The notes under the pieces are model-generated. The model was not told where the DNA came from. It saw only the letters and a list, made by a program, of their open reading frames with translations, and ran no database searches. Positions 5,967 to 6,485 of a DNA stretch of 6,485 nucleotides are shown here, piece by piece; the stretch's first letter is position 1, and each line of letters starts with the position of its first letter. The DNA lies in the NCBI GenBank assembly GCA_038230275.1, contig JBBRNO010000234.1, positions 1 to 6,485 on the forward strand. Direction: 5' to 3'. The position numbers and the translations under genes are program-made. This stretch comes from JANXXV01 sp038230275. Lineage in GTDB: Bacteria; Acidobacteriota; Terriglobia; Bryobacterales; Bryobacteraceae.

Positions 5967-6485
5967 GGCGAACCTCTTACAGCCACATCCGCCAGTTGCA
6001 GCAGCTTCGAACTGAATCGGAGGTGAGCCTTATCGGCTCGCTCCACGTCGAGTGAGAATCGCGTTCGTCCGGCTTCGATTCTTAGTGTCACCATCGCCCT
6101 GCGGGATTGGCCGGTCTTTTCTCCACGAATTGTCAGGATGGGCAATTTTTCCAACACATCCAGCCACGCCACCTCTACCGCCGTGCCGATCACCAGAATG
6201 TGGCAAGCGAACGCTTCGGGCACCTTCTCAACACCGGTAACCTTTATCGGGTGCCCATTCACGGATTCCCCGCGCACCGCTTGCTCCAGCAACGGAAGCC
6301 AGTCGTCATTTTTGAGGACGCAGAGTTCCAGCGGACGATTCGCCGCCGGCAGCGCAGACTGAGGCCACACGACGAATTGCACCAATTGCACTACTACCGC
6401 CACCTTCACGGAGTCCGCGCTCTGAACTCGTGCCTGAGCCGCAAGTGGTAAGGCGATCAAGCTTGCGCTTAGCAGCAGCCGGTTC
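5963..6485 (-). CDS. YfiR-family (DUF4154) periplasmic protein, 5' end beyond window
   Basis: A small periplasmic protein of the YfiR/DUF4154 family. In Pseudomonas YfiR binds and represses the periplasmic domain of the YfiN cyclase; here the partner is probably the CHASE8 kinase encoded next. The reading frame stays open to the window edge. Upstream of the TTG at 6460, which could be misread as a start, eight more in-frame codons (NRLLLSAS) extend a hydrophobic run ending LPLAAQA. That is a typical signal peptide, so the real start lies just outside the window. Family features follow: VKVAVVVQLVQFVVWP (usual form AxxYNFxKFxxWP), VRGESVNGHPIKV, CHILVIG, LPILTIRGE, and the C-terminal RFSSKLLQLADV. 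Numbering from the TTG, only two cysteines are present, C47 and C86. The TGA stop overlaps the kinase GTG. Family call is confident; function is by analogy. Confidence 0.85.
   Translation of the reverse strand, partial: NRLLLSASLIALPLAAQARVQSADSVKVAVVVQLVQFVVWPQSALPAANRPLELCVLKNDDWLPLLEQAVRGESVNGHPIKVTGVEKVPEAFACHILVIGTAVEVAWLDVLEKLPILTIRGEKTGQSRRAMVTLRIEAGRTRFSLDVERADKAHLRFSSKLLQLADVAVRGSP
5973..5978 (-). promoter_or_regulatory. ribosome-binding site fixing the GTG start of the hybrid kinase
   Basis: Minus-strand AAGAGG lies 6 nt before the GTG at 5966, an optimal spacing. It falls within the last codons of the YfiR-like gene. Together with the 4-bp GTGA overlap, it supports GTG as the true start and implies translational coupling of the two genes. 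Confidence 0.65.

Noticed and set aside
6458..6460. TTG as a start codon for the YfiR-like gene
   Set aside because: The frame continues upstream to the window edge and encodes the front of a signal peptide, so the true start is outside the window.
3600..6485. Complete two-component system with its own response regulator
   Set aside because: Both receivers are fused to the kinase and no DNA-binding or HPt gene is present in the window.

Overview
The window reads as an ordinary chromosomal stretch of a moderately GC-rich Gram-negative bacterium. My best guess is an Acidobacteriota member of the Solibacter/Bryobacterales type. This rests on three points: the tail of a DUF1501 protein at the left edge (a family expanded in Planctomycetota, Verrucomicrobiota and Solibacter-like Acidobacteriota), a Tat-exported DSD1-like PLP enzyme, and a YfiR-like protein paired with a large hybrid kinase. 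The placement is inference and was not searched. I see no mobile element, CRISPR array, tRNA, rRNA or phage gene.

Layout from left to right. (1) 1-113, plus strand: the last 36 codons of a DUF1501 protein. (2) 114-296: a non-coding gap between convergent genes. (3) 297-2280, minus strand: a two-gene operon, mhpF then mhpE, encoding acylating acetaldehyde dehydrogenase and 4-hydroxy-2-oxovalerate aldolase, the last two steps of aromatic meta-cleavage. (4) 2281-2359: a 79-bp divergent promoter region. (5) 2360-3592, plus strand: a Tat-exported DSD1/D-threonine-aldolase-like PLP protein. (6) 3575-3624: nested inverted repeats over the convergent gene ends. (7) 3600-6485, minus strand: a YfiR-family periplasmic protein, cut by the right edge, translationally coupled to a CHASE8-HAMP-histidine kinase-REC-REC protein.

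The mhpF and mhpE products should form one channelling complex that converts 4-hydroxy-2-oxoacids to pyruvate and acyl-CoA. No ring-cleavage, hydrolase or hydratase gene is beside them, so they must draw substrate from enzymes encoded elsewhere. The YfiR/CHASE8 pair resembles the periplasmic half of the YfiN-YfiR c-di-GMP system, but the output is a phosphorelay kinase rather than a GGDEF cyclase. The exported PLP protein has no evident functional link to either neighbour.

I found no clearly new system. The points most worth checking are the YfiR-kinase pairing, the altered metal site of the DSD1-like protein, and changed active or phosphorylation residues in MhpF and in the first receiver domain.
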